DNA of 64,000 nucleotides, from contig NZ_VCGW01000002.1 in the NCBI RefSeq assembly GCF_007671675.1, positions 1 to 64,000 on the forward strand, given 5' to 3'. The notes below the pieces were generated by a model, which was not told the origin of the DNA, ran no database searches, and was given only the letters and a program-made list of their open reading frames with translations. Numbering within the stretch: position 1 is the first letter of the stretch; every line of letters begins with the position of its first letter. Shown in pieces: positions 53,845 through 63,166 of the stretch. Source of the stretch: Marinobacter maritimus. Its GTDB lineage: Bacteria; Pseudomonadota; Gammaproteobacteria; Pseudomonadales; Oleiphilaceae. A program made the position numbers and the translations under genes.

Positions 53845-55535
53845 GACGTTACCCCGCTGTCTTGCCAGCGCAGGTAACACACGCTGGCTGCAATGCCCTG
53901 GTGGGCAAAGAAGTGCAGCCAACGGATTTGATGATCCTGTAGCCGGTCGCCCGGGCCTTTTACTTCGATCATTTCATAACGGGGCTTATTTTCCTCGACC
54001 TCCGGGTAAAACCTTATAAGATCTGGAAAACCACTGCGATGTTCGCGAATGTTCAACAAAAGCCGCTCAAACAGAACACCGAGGTCTGCGGCAGGTATGC
54101 AGTCCAGTGCCAGAATCAGCAGCTCTTCATTCAGCACCGGCCAAGTCACAAAAGGGTTAGTGATGCCCTGTTTGGCGGCGTAGGTTGCCAGAATTTTCTG
54201 GCGGTAGCTGCCATCATTCAAAGCAGCAAAACACTGATCAAACTGGGCTTGCCGGCGGCTGACAAAACTTTCCCGCACCAGATCCGCCGGCCCGGTGTGG
54301 AACGGATGAAAGAAAGCACCCGGTATCGCTTTGAATATCGTGTGCCAGCATAGCAACCCGAACAGACCGTTGATGAGCGTGTTTTCGACATAGAGTACCG
54401 GAGCCTCGGGCGTAGAGAGGTGATCCCGAACCACCATCTCAACCGAGCCACCGGTTTGTGGCAGGATCAGCGTGAACTCCCGGATTTCCGGGTTCTCCGG
54501 CGTCGTCGGAACTGACTGGCCCACTTTTTTTGCCAACCGTTTTACTATGCGCGCCAGGCCCTGAGCTTCGGCGTTGCTTAACTCTGCATCTCCCCACTGT
54601 GCAGCGATGTCCCAGGCTGCTTCAAATCTCTTCATCCGCTCCAGCAGTCGCAGCTGCTTCAGGCGTGCCTCGCGATGACCGCTGGCATCCAGCGCCTGCA
54701 ATGCCAGTTCCCGCTCGCCTTGGCGTTCAGCCTGCCGCCCCAGCTCAAGCAGCAGGCGATCCCGGCGGCTGGTCAGCCAGGGATTGTCCGTGGCCGCAGG
54801 AATATCAGCCCAAACCTCAGCGGCGGGTACACCGGCATCCAGGTTCTCGCGGCAGTGGTGCATGGCCAGATAGGTATCCACCTCGGAGCGCTGAGAAAAT
54901 GCCCGCGCCTCGGGGGTAAACTCAACCTGTTCATAGCAGTGATGGCCCAGCTCAACCAACACAAAATCCGACCAGCTTTGGCGCAGATTACCGAAAAACA
55001 TCAGGCGAACGCGGTCGAACAGCGCCATCTGATTGACCCGTACTACCGGGGCCATCGCTTGATCAAACCAGTCCGCCAAGGTGCGAGCATCGGTGAAGGT
55101 GCCCTGCAAAGCTTCATGTATGCGGGCTTTGGGCAGGTTTTTGGCAAATCCCGCCTGCGTCAGAACCGGCGCAAACGCGGGGCGCAGTTCGGCCAGGGTG
55201 AACAGGCGGAAGAGTTCATCCAACGCGAGCAGAGGATCAGAATCCAGCCATCTGTGAGCAATCAACTCCTCCAGTGCGTCGGCTTCCGGGCTTTCCAGTT
55301 CCGGATAACTCAGCTTGTCAGCACGGAACAGATCTCCCCTGCGCATCACCATGCGGGTTAGCAATGCTCGCGACGGCCGCGGCAACTCAAAAAAGCCGCG
55401 CAGGCAGGCACGCTCCGACTCCAGCAGCAGATCCGCGTGGTGATCAGCCACCCAGGCCACCACCGTTTCCATGTTTTCCAGGTAATACAGGGGGTTTTCG
55501 AGATCCGCCGTGGCGGGCCGGAGGTGCATACTCAT
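53841..55535 (-). CDS. FAN1-like VRR-NUC structure-specific nuclease
   Basis: A 564-residue homologue of the Fanconi-associated nuclease FAN1; the Pseudomonas aeruginosa homologue is a structurally characterised flap and crosslink nuclease. The N-terminal part resembles the FAN1 SAP/helical region (RALLTRMVMRRGDLFRADKLSY), the middle is TPR-like and helical, and the C terminus is the VRR-NUC domain with catalytic PDLIRF (near 503) and MIEVKGPGDRLQDHQIRWL (EVK near 524). It is upstream of, and coupled to, the Rad3-type helicase and divergent from recC. No clear ribosome-binding site precedes the ATG at 55535; an ATG two codons later is possible. Confidence 0.9.
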   Translation of the reverse strand: MSMHLRPATADLENPLYYLENMETVVAWVADHHADLLLESERACLRGFFELPRPSRALLTRMVMRRGDLFRADKLSYPELESPEADALEELIAHRWLDSDPLLALDELFRLFTLAELRPAFAPVLTQAGFAKNLPKARIHEALQGTFTDARTLADWFDQAMAPVVRVNQMALFDRVRLMFFGNLRQSWSDFVLVELGHHCYEQVEFTPEARAFSQRSEVDTYLAMHHCRENLDAGVPAAEVWADIPAATDNPWLTSRRDRLLLELGRQAERQGERELALQALDASGHREARLKQLRLLERMKRFEAAWDIAAQWGDAELSNAEAQGLARIVKRLAKKVGQSVPTTPENPEIREFTLILPQTGGSVEMVVRDHLSTPEAPVLYVENTLINGLFGLLCWHTIFKAIPGAFFHPFHTGPADLVRESFVSRRQAQFDQCFAALNDGSYRQKILATYAAKQGITNPFVTWPVLNEELLILALDCIPAADLGVLFERLLLNIREHRSGFPDLIRFYPEVEENKPRYEMIEVKGPGDRLQDHQIRWLHFFAHQGIAASVCYLRWQDSGVTS

Positions 55536-55732
55536 AAAAGCAAAGGCAGACCTTACTGCTGAGGGTTATTCAGGCCACAACTCTACGATGGGCGGCGGCG
55601 CAGCTCAAATAGTGGGACAACAATCGCTCTTTATACGCCGGGCTTACCAGAACGACACAAACTGTCGCCACCTTCCGTCATACTCTCGAGTGTCTCCGGT
55701 CTGATTCTGTCACCAGTTGCGGTACTCTTTAA

Positions 55733-55800
55733 TATCAATACGATGACCTGGTTACTATTAATACGATCACCTGATTAGCGTTGAAACGATAATCCGATAA
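55733..55800 (+). repeat. Three tandem 23-bp repeats upstream of recC
   Basis: TATCAATACGATGACCTGG (55733) and TATTAATACGATCACCTGA (55756) are copies at a 23-base offset with 19 of 22 matching bases. A third, more diverged copy (TTGAAACGATAATCCGATAA, 55781-55800) keeps the same phase. The array ends at the recC ribosome-binding site (AAGGA), so a protein bound here could control recCBD. Confidence 0.7.
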
Positions 55801-55808
55801 GGAAAACC

Positions 55809-58800
55809 ATGCCCGAACACGCCGCCATCACCCCCGGCTTTCACGCCGTTCACGCCAACCATCTGGAAGACCTGCGCCGGGCGGTGGTGTTTATCTGCCA
55901 GCAGAACCCGCTACCGCCGCTGCAAAGTGAAACCTTCTTGGTGCAGAGCAACGGTATTGCCCAGTGGCTGAAGCTGGCACTGGCGGAGAAGCGTTCGGAA
56001 GATAGCAGCGAAGGCGGGCTGGGCATTGCCGCCGGCATGGATTTTCTGTTCCCTGCGCGGTTTATCTGGCAGGCCTACCGCGCCGTGCTGCCGGATGGTG
56101 AAGTTCCGGAACAGTCACCTTTTGATAAGCGGCGGCTGGTGTGGCGGCTTTATCGACTGCTGCCGGATCTGGTGCATACCGACGAGGTATTCAACCCGCT
56201 GGCGCGCTTTCTGGAAGGCAGTGATCCGGATTTGCGGGCCTTCCAACTGGCGGAGAAGGTAGCGGATCTGTTCGACCAGTATCAGGTGTTCCGCGCCGAT
56301 TGGCTAGCCGCCTGGGAGCAGGGCCGGGATGTGGTTATCACCGCCCATAGCGAAGAAAAGCCGGTTGAAGAAGACACCCTTTGGCAGCCGATGCTCTGGC
56401 GCAAGCTGGTGAAAGACACAGGCGCTGAAGCCCACACCAGCCGTTCGCAGATTCATACCCGGTTTATGGCCGAAGGCCAGCGTATCACTGCGCCCGCTCA
56501 CCCAAGCCGTTTGCCCAAACGCATTGTGGTGTTCGGGGTGTCGTCGCTGCCGCGTCAGGCACTTGAAGCCCTCTACGTGCTGAGCCGTTTCAGTCAGGTG
56601 GTGCTCTGCGTTCACAACCCGTCACAGTTTTACTGGGCAGATATTGTCAGCGACCGCGAACTGCTGAAAGCGGAGCGCAAGCGCGGAAAAGTCCACCAGA
56701 CCCTGTCGAAAATTGAAGATGCCGACCAGTTGCACCAGCACGCCAATCCGCTGCTGGCCGCCTGGGGCAAGCAGGGCCGGGATTACATTCGCCTGCTGGA
56801 TGAATTCGATAATCCCGATGAGTATCGCGCCAGCTTCCAGACCCCGGATCAGAAGATAGACATCTTCTCCGAGCATGGGTCCGAGCAGGCACCTTGTCTG
56901 CTGCACCAGCTGCAAAACGATATTTACAACCTGACCCCGCTGCAAGAGATTCGCGACGAACAGCGTGAACTCAATCTGAGCCAGGATCATTCCATAGCCT
57001 TCCACGACGCCCACAGCTCCCAGCGGGAAGTGGAGATTCTGCACGATCAACTGCTGGCCGCCTTCAACGCAGATACCTCACTGCGGCCTCGGGATGTCAT
57101 GGTGATGGTGCCGGATATCAACGTCTACGCACCACATATTCAGGCCGTGTTTGGCCGCTACCCCTCAGGCCTTAAACGCCACATACCGTTCACCATTTCC
57201 GACCAGGGCCAGCGTAATCACGAACCGGTACTGATTGCCCTGGAAACGCTCATGTCTTTGCCCCGCAGCCGTTTCGGGGTGAGTGAGATCGTCAGCCTGC
57301 TGGAAGTGCCCGGAATTCGGGATCGTTTCGAGATTGCCGAAGAAGAAATACCCCTGGCGCGGCGCTGGGTAGAGGGCGCCAACATTCGCTGGGGCCTACA
57401 CGGTGCCCACCGGGAAAGCCTCGATTTGCCGGCTGGGTTGGAACGCAATACCTGGCAGTCCGGACTGCGTTCCATGCTGCTGGGCTACGGCATGGGCGAC
57501 GACGAGCCCTGGGCCGGCGTTCAGCCCTACGGCGAAATCGGCGGGCTGCAAGCCAGCCTGGCAGGGCGTCTTGGCGAATTCGTTTACCGCTTGGAAACCC
57601 TATGGCAAGAGCTGCAGGCAAGCCGCACACCCCAAGAGTGGGAAGAACTCTTCTCGGCCATGCTGGAGCAGTTTTTCCACAAGGTAGAAGGGCATGATTT
57701 GTTGCTGCTGAACCGCTTTCGCCGGCAGCTTGAGCAGTGGCTTGATGACACACTGGCCGCAGGGCTGGATGAGCAATCGTTACCGCTGAATATCGTAAAG
57801 GACGTATTACTGGAAGGCTTGGATGAAGGCGGCCTGAACCAGCGCTTTCTGGCCGGCAAGGTAAACTTCGCCACACTCATGCCCATGCGGGCGATTCCCT
57901 TCCGCAAAGTGTGCCTGCTGGGCATGAACGACGGTGACTACCCACGCTCGCGACCGCCGGTGGATTTTGATCTGATGGCTCAGGATTACCGCCCGGGTGA
58001 TCGTTCCCGCCGGGAAGACGACCGTTACCTGTTTCTCGAAGCCATGCTATCGGCTCGCGAACAGCTTTATATCAGTTGGGTAGGGCGCAGTATCAAGGAC
58101 GATTCGGAACGGCCACCGTCTGTGCTTGTGGGTCAGCTGCAGGATCACCTCAATAGCCTGTGGCAGGTGCCCGGCCAGCCAGACATTGCCGTAACCAAAG
58201 CACTGACCACCAGCCACCCACTGCAACCCTTCAGCCGGGATTATTTCCCCAAAGCTAACGGTCTGGGCGAAGGCGAGGGCAATCAACCAAAGCCCCTCTC
58301 CGAGGTGCTAGCCGCCCGCAGCCTGTTCACCTACGAGCACGAATGGCGCGGTGCCCATGGCAACGAAGCGGAAGAACAACGAGAGCAGCACACCGCCCTG
58401 CCATATCAACAACCCGAGGAACCCATTACCCTCAACGATCTGGCCGGTTTCCTGAAAAAGCCCGTGGATACCTTTTACCAGCGCCGCTTGCAGGTACGCT
58501 TCGAGGATGTGGAAGACGACGACACGGATAACGAAAACTTTGACCTCAACGGTCTCGACCGCTGGCGCCTGGACACCGAACTGATTGAGCAGAGCCTGCT
58601 GAAAGCTGGTAATGAAGAAGAACTGCATGAACGCCTGGAAACCACTCTGGATCGCATGGCCCGGCGCGGCGACCTTGGCATGGGCGTCACCGAACACAGG
58701 TTGCGAAGCGATCTGTCCGGCCGCTTGCCGGATCTGTTCCAACGCTATCAAAGCGCTTTGGCTGAATGGCCCGAGGCGATCAGCGAACCACTGCCGTTTG

Positions 58801-59408
58801 AACACAGTCTGACCAACAACATCGGATCCGTGGAAGTGCTGGACTTGATCAACAATTTGCGCCGCAACAACGAAGGCAAAACCTGCCGGTTGGTTATCGC
58901 CGGTTCCAGCCTGCTCACCGGCAGCGGTAGCAGCAAGAAGCTCCGCTACGCCAACCTGATGCGCGATTGGGTGATTCATCTGGCCGGGCAATTGACCGCG
59001 CACCCTTTTGAAACCCTGATTCTGGGCAAGGAAGAAGGCCGGAAAGTCCGCTTTGCACCTCTGCCCAAAGAAACCGCTGCCAAACACCTCGACGCCTTAC
59101 TGGCGCGCTGGATAGAGGCCAGCACCCGCGCCTTGCCACTGCACTGTGAGGCCGGTTTTGCCTGGATTTACAGTTTTTACCAGAGCAAAAAATTTCTTGG
59201 TGATCACGAGCGCGCCATCAGCGATGCCCAGCAGGCTTACACCACCGCCCTGGAGCGCGACTCAGGCTATCTGCGAGGAGCCTTCGAACGCGCCGAAAAG
59301 CTGCTCGAAAGCGGTGAGTTTGAGGCCTTGCTGCACTCGCTTTACGTGCCTTTGTGGGAAGCCGAACAGGATAAATCCGCCGCTGATCAGATTGAGGGCA
59401 AGCTATGA
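55809..59408 (+). CDS. recC: Exodeoxyribonuclease V gamma subunit
   Basis: RecC is the Chi-recognising, non-catalytic subunit of RecBCD. The 1199-residue protein begins FHAVHANHLEDLRRAVVFIC and continues with LVQSNGIAQWLKLALA and ARFIWQAYRAVLP. Later blocks are MVMVPDINVYAPHIQAVFG, FTISDQGQRNHEPVLIALETLMSLP and VCLLGMNDGDYPRSRPPVDFDLM. Helicase motifs are inactive, as is normal for RecC. Its stop overlaps the recB start. The order recC-recB-recD, without the ptrA seen in enteric bacteria, matches Pseudomonas-type genomes. Confidence 0.97.
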   Translation: MPEHAAITPGFHAVHANHLEDLRRAVVFICQQNPLPPLQSETFLVQSNGIAQWLKLALAEKRSEDSSEGGLGIAAGMDFLFPARFIWQAYRAVLPDGEVPEQSPFDKRRLVWRLYRLLPDLVHTDEVFNPLARFLEGSDPDLRAFQLAEKVADLFDQYQVFRADWLAAWEQGRDVVITAHSEEKPVEEDTLWQPMLWRKLVKDTGAEAHTSRSQIHTRFMAEGQRITAPAHPSRLPKRIVVFGVSSLPRQALEALYVLSRFSQVVLCVHNPSQFYWADIVSDRELLKAERKRGKVHQTLSKIEDADQLHQHANPLLAAWGKQGRDYIRLLDEFDNPDEYRASFQTPDQKIDIFSEHGSEQAPCLLHQLQNDIYNLTPLQEIRDEQRELNLSQDHSIAFHDAHSSQREVEILHDQLLAAFNADTSLRPRDVMVMVPDINVYAPHIQAVFGRYPSGLKRHIPFTISDQGQRNHEPVLIALETLMSLPRSRFGVSEIVSLLEVPGIRDRFEIAEEEIPLARRWVEGANIRWGLHGAHRESLDLPAGLERNTWQSGLRSMLLGYGMGDDEPWAGVQPYGEIGGLQASLAGRLGEFVYRLETLWQELQASRTPQEWEELFSAMLEQFFHKVEGHDLLLLNRFRRQLEQWLDDTLAAGLDEQSLPLNIVKDVLLEGLDEGGLNQRFLAGKVNFATLMPMRAIPFRKVCLLGMNDGDYPRSRPPVDFDLMAQDYRPGDRSRREDDRYLFLEAMLSAREQLYISWVGRSIKDDSERPPSVLVGQLQDHLNSLWQVPGQPDIAVTKALTTSHPLQPFSRDYFPKANGLGEGEGNQPKPLSEVLAARSLFTYEHEWRGAHGNEAEEQREQHTALPYQQPEEPITLNDLAGFLKKPVDTFYQRRLQVRFEDVEDDDTDNENFDLNGLDRWRLDTELIEQSLLKAGNEEELHERLETTLDRMARRGDLGMGVTEHRLRSDLSGRLPDLFQRYQSALAEWPEAISEPLPFEHSLTNNIGSVEVLDLINNLRRNNEGKTCRLVIAGSSLLTGSGSSKKLRYANLMRDWVIHLAGQLTAHPFETLILGKEEGRKVRFAPLPKETAAKHLDALLARWIEASTRALPLHCEAGFAWIYSFYQSKKFLGDHERAISDAQQAYTTALERDSGYLRGAFERAEKLLESGEFEALLHSLYVPLWEAEQDKSAADQIEGKL

Positions 59409-62400
59409 CGGCTATCGCAGCTACTCCAAACCCGAATCTTGATCCGCTTGCGCTGCCCCTGAACGGCAGCAGCCTGATTGAGGCCAGTGCGGGTACCGGC
59501 AAAACCTTCACCATTGCCATTCTTTACGTGCGTTTTGTGCTTGGCCACGGACAACCCGAAGACAGCCCTCTGGCTGCCGGCATGCTGCCGCCTAACCTGC
59601 TGGTGGTCACCTTCACCGACGCCGCCACCAAGGAACTGCGGGATCGTATCCGCACCCGGCTCACGCAAGCGGCCGAGGTGTTTTCCAGCAACGGGGAGAG
59701 CCTTCAGCCCACGCCGGAAACCGCACTGATCCACCAGCTCCGGGATGACAGCTATCCGGATCCTGCGACTTGGCCGGACTGCCGCAAAAAGTTACTGCTG
59801 GCCGCTGAATGGATGGACGAAGCCGCGGTGTCCACCATTCACGCCTGGTGTAACCGGATGCTCACGGAGCATGCGTTCGACAGCGGCAGCCTGTTTCGCC
59901 TTTCTCTGGAAACCGATCAGAGTGAACTTCTCGATGAAGTCGCACGGGACTACTGGCGCACCTTTATCTATCCGCTTAGCCCTGAAAAAAGCGAAGAGCT
60001 AATATCATGGTGGCCGAGCCCAACTGCCCTCGGTAAAGCTCTGAAATCACTAATTGGGAAGGTCGAGAGCAGTGCCTTGCCAGTGGAGTCGGTAGAGGCG
60101 CTTGTTGATCAGGCGGAAAAAGAGAAATCCGATTATCTTCAGCGATTGAAAGAGCCCTGGCCGGAATGGTGCACCGAGCTTAGAGAGTGGATAGATGCAA
60201 CACAAAACTATAAAAAAGCGAGCGACAAGCTTATTGGCGGGACTCAAGCCAATACTATAAAAAACGCTGTCTCACATCTCGAAAACTGGGCTAAAAGCGA
60301 CGAGAACCTGCCGAAGGGGTTTCTAGAAAGTGGCAACAAAAGACCCAAAGGTTATTTCTATCTAACCGAAGAGGGACTGGGCGATATATGGAAAGGTGCT
60401 GATCCATTTCCAAATCACCCGGCGATGTCTGAAATTGTTCAACTTGAAGCGGATTTAAGACAACTGCCAACAGCTAAGTCCAACATTCTTCAGCATGCAC
60501 TTGGTTGGATCAATCAACGGCTGGAATCGGAAAAGCAAAAGCGCTCGGAAATGGGCTTTGACGACCTGCTCACGCGGCTGGACGACGCCCTGCATGGTCC
60601 TCGCGGCGATCAACTGGCGGCCACCATTCGCCGGCAGTTCCCGGTGGCGCTGATCGACGAATTTCAGGACACAGATCCGGTGCAGTACCGTATCTTCAAC
60701 CGCATTTACCGGGTCGCAGAGAACCATCCGGATACCTGCCTGCTGATGATCGGCGATCCGAAACAGGCCATTTACGGCTTCCGTGGCGCCGACATTTACA
60801 CCTATCTGGACGCCCGCACCGGCGCCCGCGACCGCACCTGGACACTGGGCCGCAACTTCCGTTCGTCCAAACCCATGGTGAAAGCGGTAAACCGGGTGTT
60901 CGAGCATGGCGATCAAAATAGCCCGGAAGGTGCCTTCCTGTTCGGCAAGGGCGATACCTCACCTCTGCCATTTCAGGGCGTTGACGCCAACGGCACCAAA
61001 CGCCTGTGGTCAGTCAACGGCAACATACAGCCCAGCCTGACGCTGTGGTCACTGGAAAGTGATCAAGAAGACAGCAACGGCAACCGAAAGGGCCTGGCCA
61101 AAGGGGCTGCTACAACGGATGTGGCCGAAACCTGCGCCAGCGAAATCGCCCGCCTGCTGACACTTGGACAGAAGGGGCTGGCAGGATTTGCTCTGGAAGA
61201 GAACAAGGGCGATCTGGAGCCGGTTGAACCCAAAGACATCGCCATTCTGGTGAATAACCGCAATGAGGCGGCTGCAGTGCGGGATTCACTCGGCCAAAGG
61301 CGCATCAAGAGCGTGTACCTGTCTGACCGGGATTCGGTGCTTACCTCGCAAGAGGCCAAGGAAGTGCTTTGCTGGCTCAAAGCCTTTGCCGAGCCGCGAC
61401 AACTGGCCTACGCCCGTGCGGCTCTGGCCACGCCAACGCTGGGCTTGCCCTGGCGCTATCTTGACCAGCTGTTGACTGACGAGATGGCGCTGGAGCGTGA
61501 AATAGAGCGCTTTATGGGTTATCAGAAACAGTGGCAGAGCCAGGGTGTGCTGCCTATGCTGCGCAGCTTCCTGATGGACTTTGATGTACCCGGGCGCCTG
61601 TTGCAGCGCCCGGAAGGCGAGCGCCGGCTCACCGACATTCTGCACATTGCCGAACTCTTGCAACAGGACAGCCTGCAACTGGACGGCGAACACGCACTGG
61701 TGCACCACTTCACACAGATTTTGCGTGCGGCAGACGAAGAAGACGAACACCGCACCCTGCGCCTGGAAAGCGATGCCGGACTGGTGAAAGTGATTACCGT
61801 GCACAAATCCAAAGGTCTGGAATACCCTCTGGTGTTCCTGCCCTTCGGCACCGTGTGCCGCGCGCAAAGCGAAAAACAGTCGTTCGTGCGTTATCACGAT
61901 GACCACTCAAAGCTGATCACCGTATTTGATCCAACACCGGAAGACGTTGCCCGCGCAGATCGGGAACGCCTGGGTGAGGACATCCGCAAACTCTACGTGG
62001 CCCTGACCCGCGCCCGCTTCGCCACCTGGGTGGGCGTTGCCGATATTGATAATTGGCACCTCAGCGGTCTGGGGTATCTGCTGGGCGGTGAACCCGCAGC
62101 GCAACAGCCGCTGAGTGAGGTGCTGAAGCAGCTGGTTGATGGCCACAGCGAGCTGCGTACCGAAACGCTCCCAGAAGCGGCTGAAGAGCATTACACCGAA
62201 GAAGCTCCCGCAACACTGGGGCCAGCGCTGACTTCAACCCGTGAAGCGAGGGAAGACTGGTGGATTGCCAGCTACTCCTCACTGGAATACACCGGGCTCT
62301 CCGGCACCGGCATCGTCTTCGCCGGTGAAGTGGAAGATGCCGAAACCCAGAACCTGCTGGAAGAGGGTGCCCACAACCCGGAGGATGAGGACACACCCAT

Positions 62401-63166
62401 TCCGCTCAGCCACAGCCTGCACAACTTTCCGAAAGGCGCTGGCCCGGGCACCTTCCTGCACGATCTGCTGGAGTGGTGTGTACAGCAAGGCCTGCAACAC
62501 ATTGTGGATAACCCCTCGCAACTGCGTGAGCAGCTCACCCGCCGTTGCAGTACGCGGGGCTGGAGTGACTGGGTAGATACTCTTGAACAATGGATACTCG
62601 CACTCATCTGCCAACCGCTGCCACTAAGCCGCAACGGCGGTGAAAGCGTCAGCCTCGCCAACCTTGGCACTCTGCGCGCGGAACTGGAGTTCTGGTTCGA
62701 AAGCCGCAACGTGAGCACCCGCGCCATGGACAGCCTGGTTACCCAACACACCCTCAACGGCGCTGATCGGCCGCGGGTGGATGCCGGGCGCTTCAATGGC
62801 ATGCTGAAAGGCTTTATCGATCTGGTGTTTGAACACAACGGTCAATATTACGTGCTGGATTACAAATCCAATTATCTCGGTGACAGCGACAGCGCTTACA
62901 CAGATCAGACCATGGGCGAGGCGATTCTGGAGAAACGCTACGACCTGCAGTACATCCTTTACCTTCTGGCTCTGCACCGCTTGCTGAAAGCTCGCCTGCC
63001 GGATTACGACTACGACCAACACATAGGCGGCGCGGTGTATCTGTTTTTACGCGGCGTGAATGCCCCCGGGGCAGGGGCGTTTACCGACAAACCACCCAGA
63101 GCACTGATCGAACAACTGGATGCCATGTTCGACGGCAAGGTAACCCCCGGGGAGGTGGCGGCATGA
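59405..63166 (+). CDS. recB: Exodeoxyribonuclease V beta subunit
   Basis: RecB is the 3'-5' helicase and the nuclease of RecBCD. The 1253-residue protein has Walker A ASAGTGKT (27-34), the UvrD-type motif LIDEFQDTDPVQYRIF (near 417), GDPKQAIYGFRGADIYTYL, the VHKSKGLEYPLVFLP motif and ALTRAR. The C-terminal nuclease domain has GTFLHDLLEW, GFIDLVFEHNGQYYVLDYKSNYLG (D-Y-K at 1152-1154). A segment of about 180 residues (about 195-375) is encoded by visibly more AT-rich DNA than the rest. The ATG overlaps the recC stop and the stop overlaps the recD start. Confidence 0.97.
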   Translation: MTAIAATPNPNLDPLALPLNGSSLIEASAGTGKTFTIAILYVRFVLGHGQPEDSPLAAGMLPPNLLVVTFTDAATKELRDRIRTRLTQAAEVFSSNGESLQPTPETALIHQLRDDSYPDPATWPDCRKKLLLAAEWMDEAAVSTIHAWCNRMLTEHAFDSGSLFRLSLETDQSELLDEVARDYWRTFIYPLSPEKSEELISWWPSPTALGKALKSLIGKVESSALPVESVEALVDQAEKEKSDYLQRLKEPWPEWCTELREWIDATQNYKKASDKLIGGTQANTIKNAVSHLENWAKSDENLPKGFLESGNKRPKGYFYLTEEGLGDIWKGADPFPNHPAMSEIVQLEADLRQLPTAKSNILQHALGWINQRLESEKQKRSEMGFDDLLTRLDDALHGPRGDQLAATIRRQFPVALIDEFQDTDPVQYRIFNRIYRVAENHPDTCLLMIGDPKQAIYGFRGADIYTYLDARTGARDRTWTLGRNFRSSKPMVKAVNRVFEHGDQNSPEGAFLFGKGDTSPLPFQGVDANGTKRLWSVNGNIQPSLTLWSLESDQEDSNGNRKGLAKGAATTDVAETCASEIARLLTLGQKGLAGFALEENKGDLEPVEPKDIAILVNNRNEAAAVRDSLGQRRIKSVYLSDRDSVLTSQEAKEVLCWLKAFAEPRQLAYARAALATPTLGLPWRYLDQLLTDEMALEREIERFMGYQKQWQSQGVLPMLRSFLMDFDVPGRLLQRPEGERRLTDILHIAELLQQDSLQLDGEHALVHHFTQILRAADEEDEHRTLRLESDAGLVKVITVHKSKGLEYPLVFLPFGTVCRAQSEKQSFVRYHDDHSKLITVFDPTPEDVARADRERLGEDIRKLYVALTRARFATWVGVADIDNWHLSGLGYLLGGEPAAQQPLSEVLKQLVDGHSELRTETLPEAAEEHYTEEAPATLGPALTSTREAREDWWIASYSSLEYTGLSGTGIVFAGEVEDAETQNLLEEGAHNPEDEDTPIPLSHSLHNFPKGAGPGTFLHDLLEWCVQQGLQHIVDNPSQLREQLTRRCSTRGWSDWVDTLEQWILALICQPLPLSRNGGESVSLANLGTLRAELEFWFESRNVSTRAMDSLVTQHTLNGADRPRVDAGRFNGMLKGFIDLVFEHNGQYYVLDYKSNYLGDSDSAYTDQTMGEAILEKRYDLQYILYLLALHRLLKARLPDYDYDQHIGGAVYLFLRGVNAPGAGAFTDKPPRALIEQLDAMFDGKVTPGEVAA

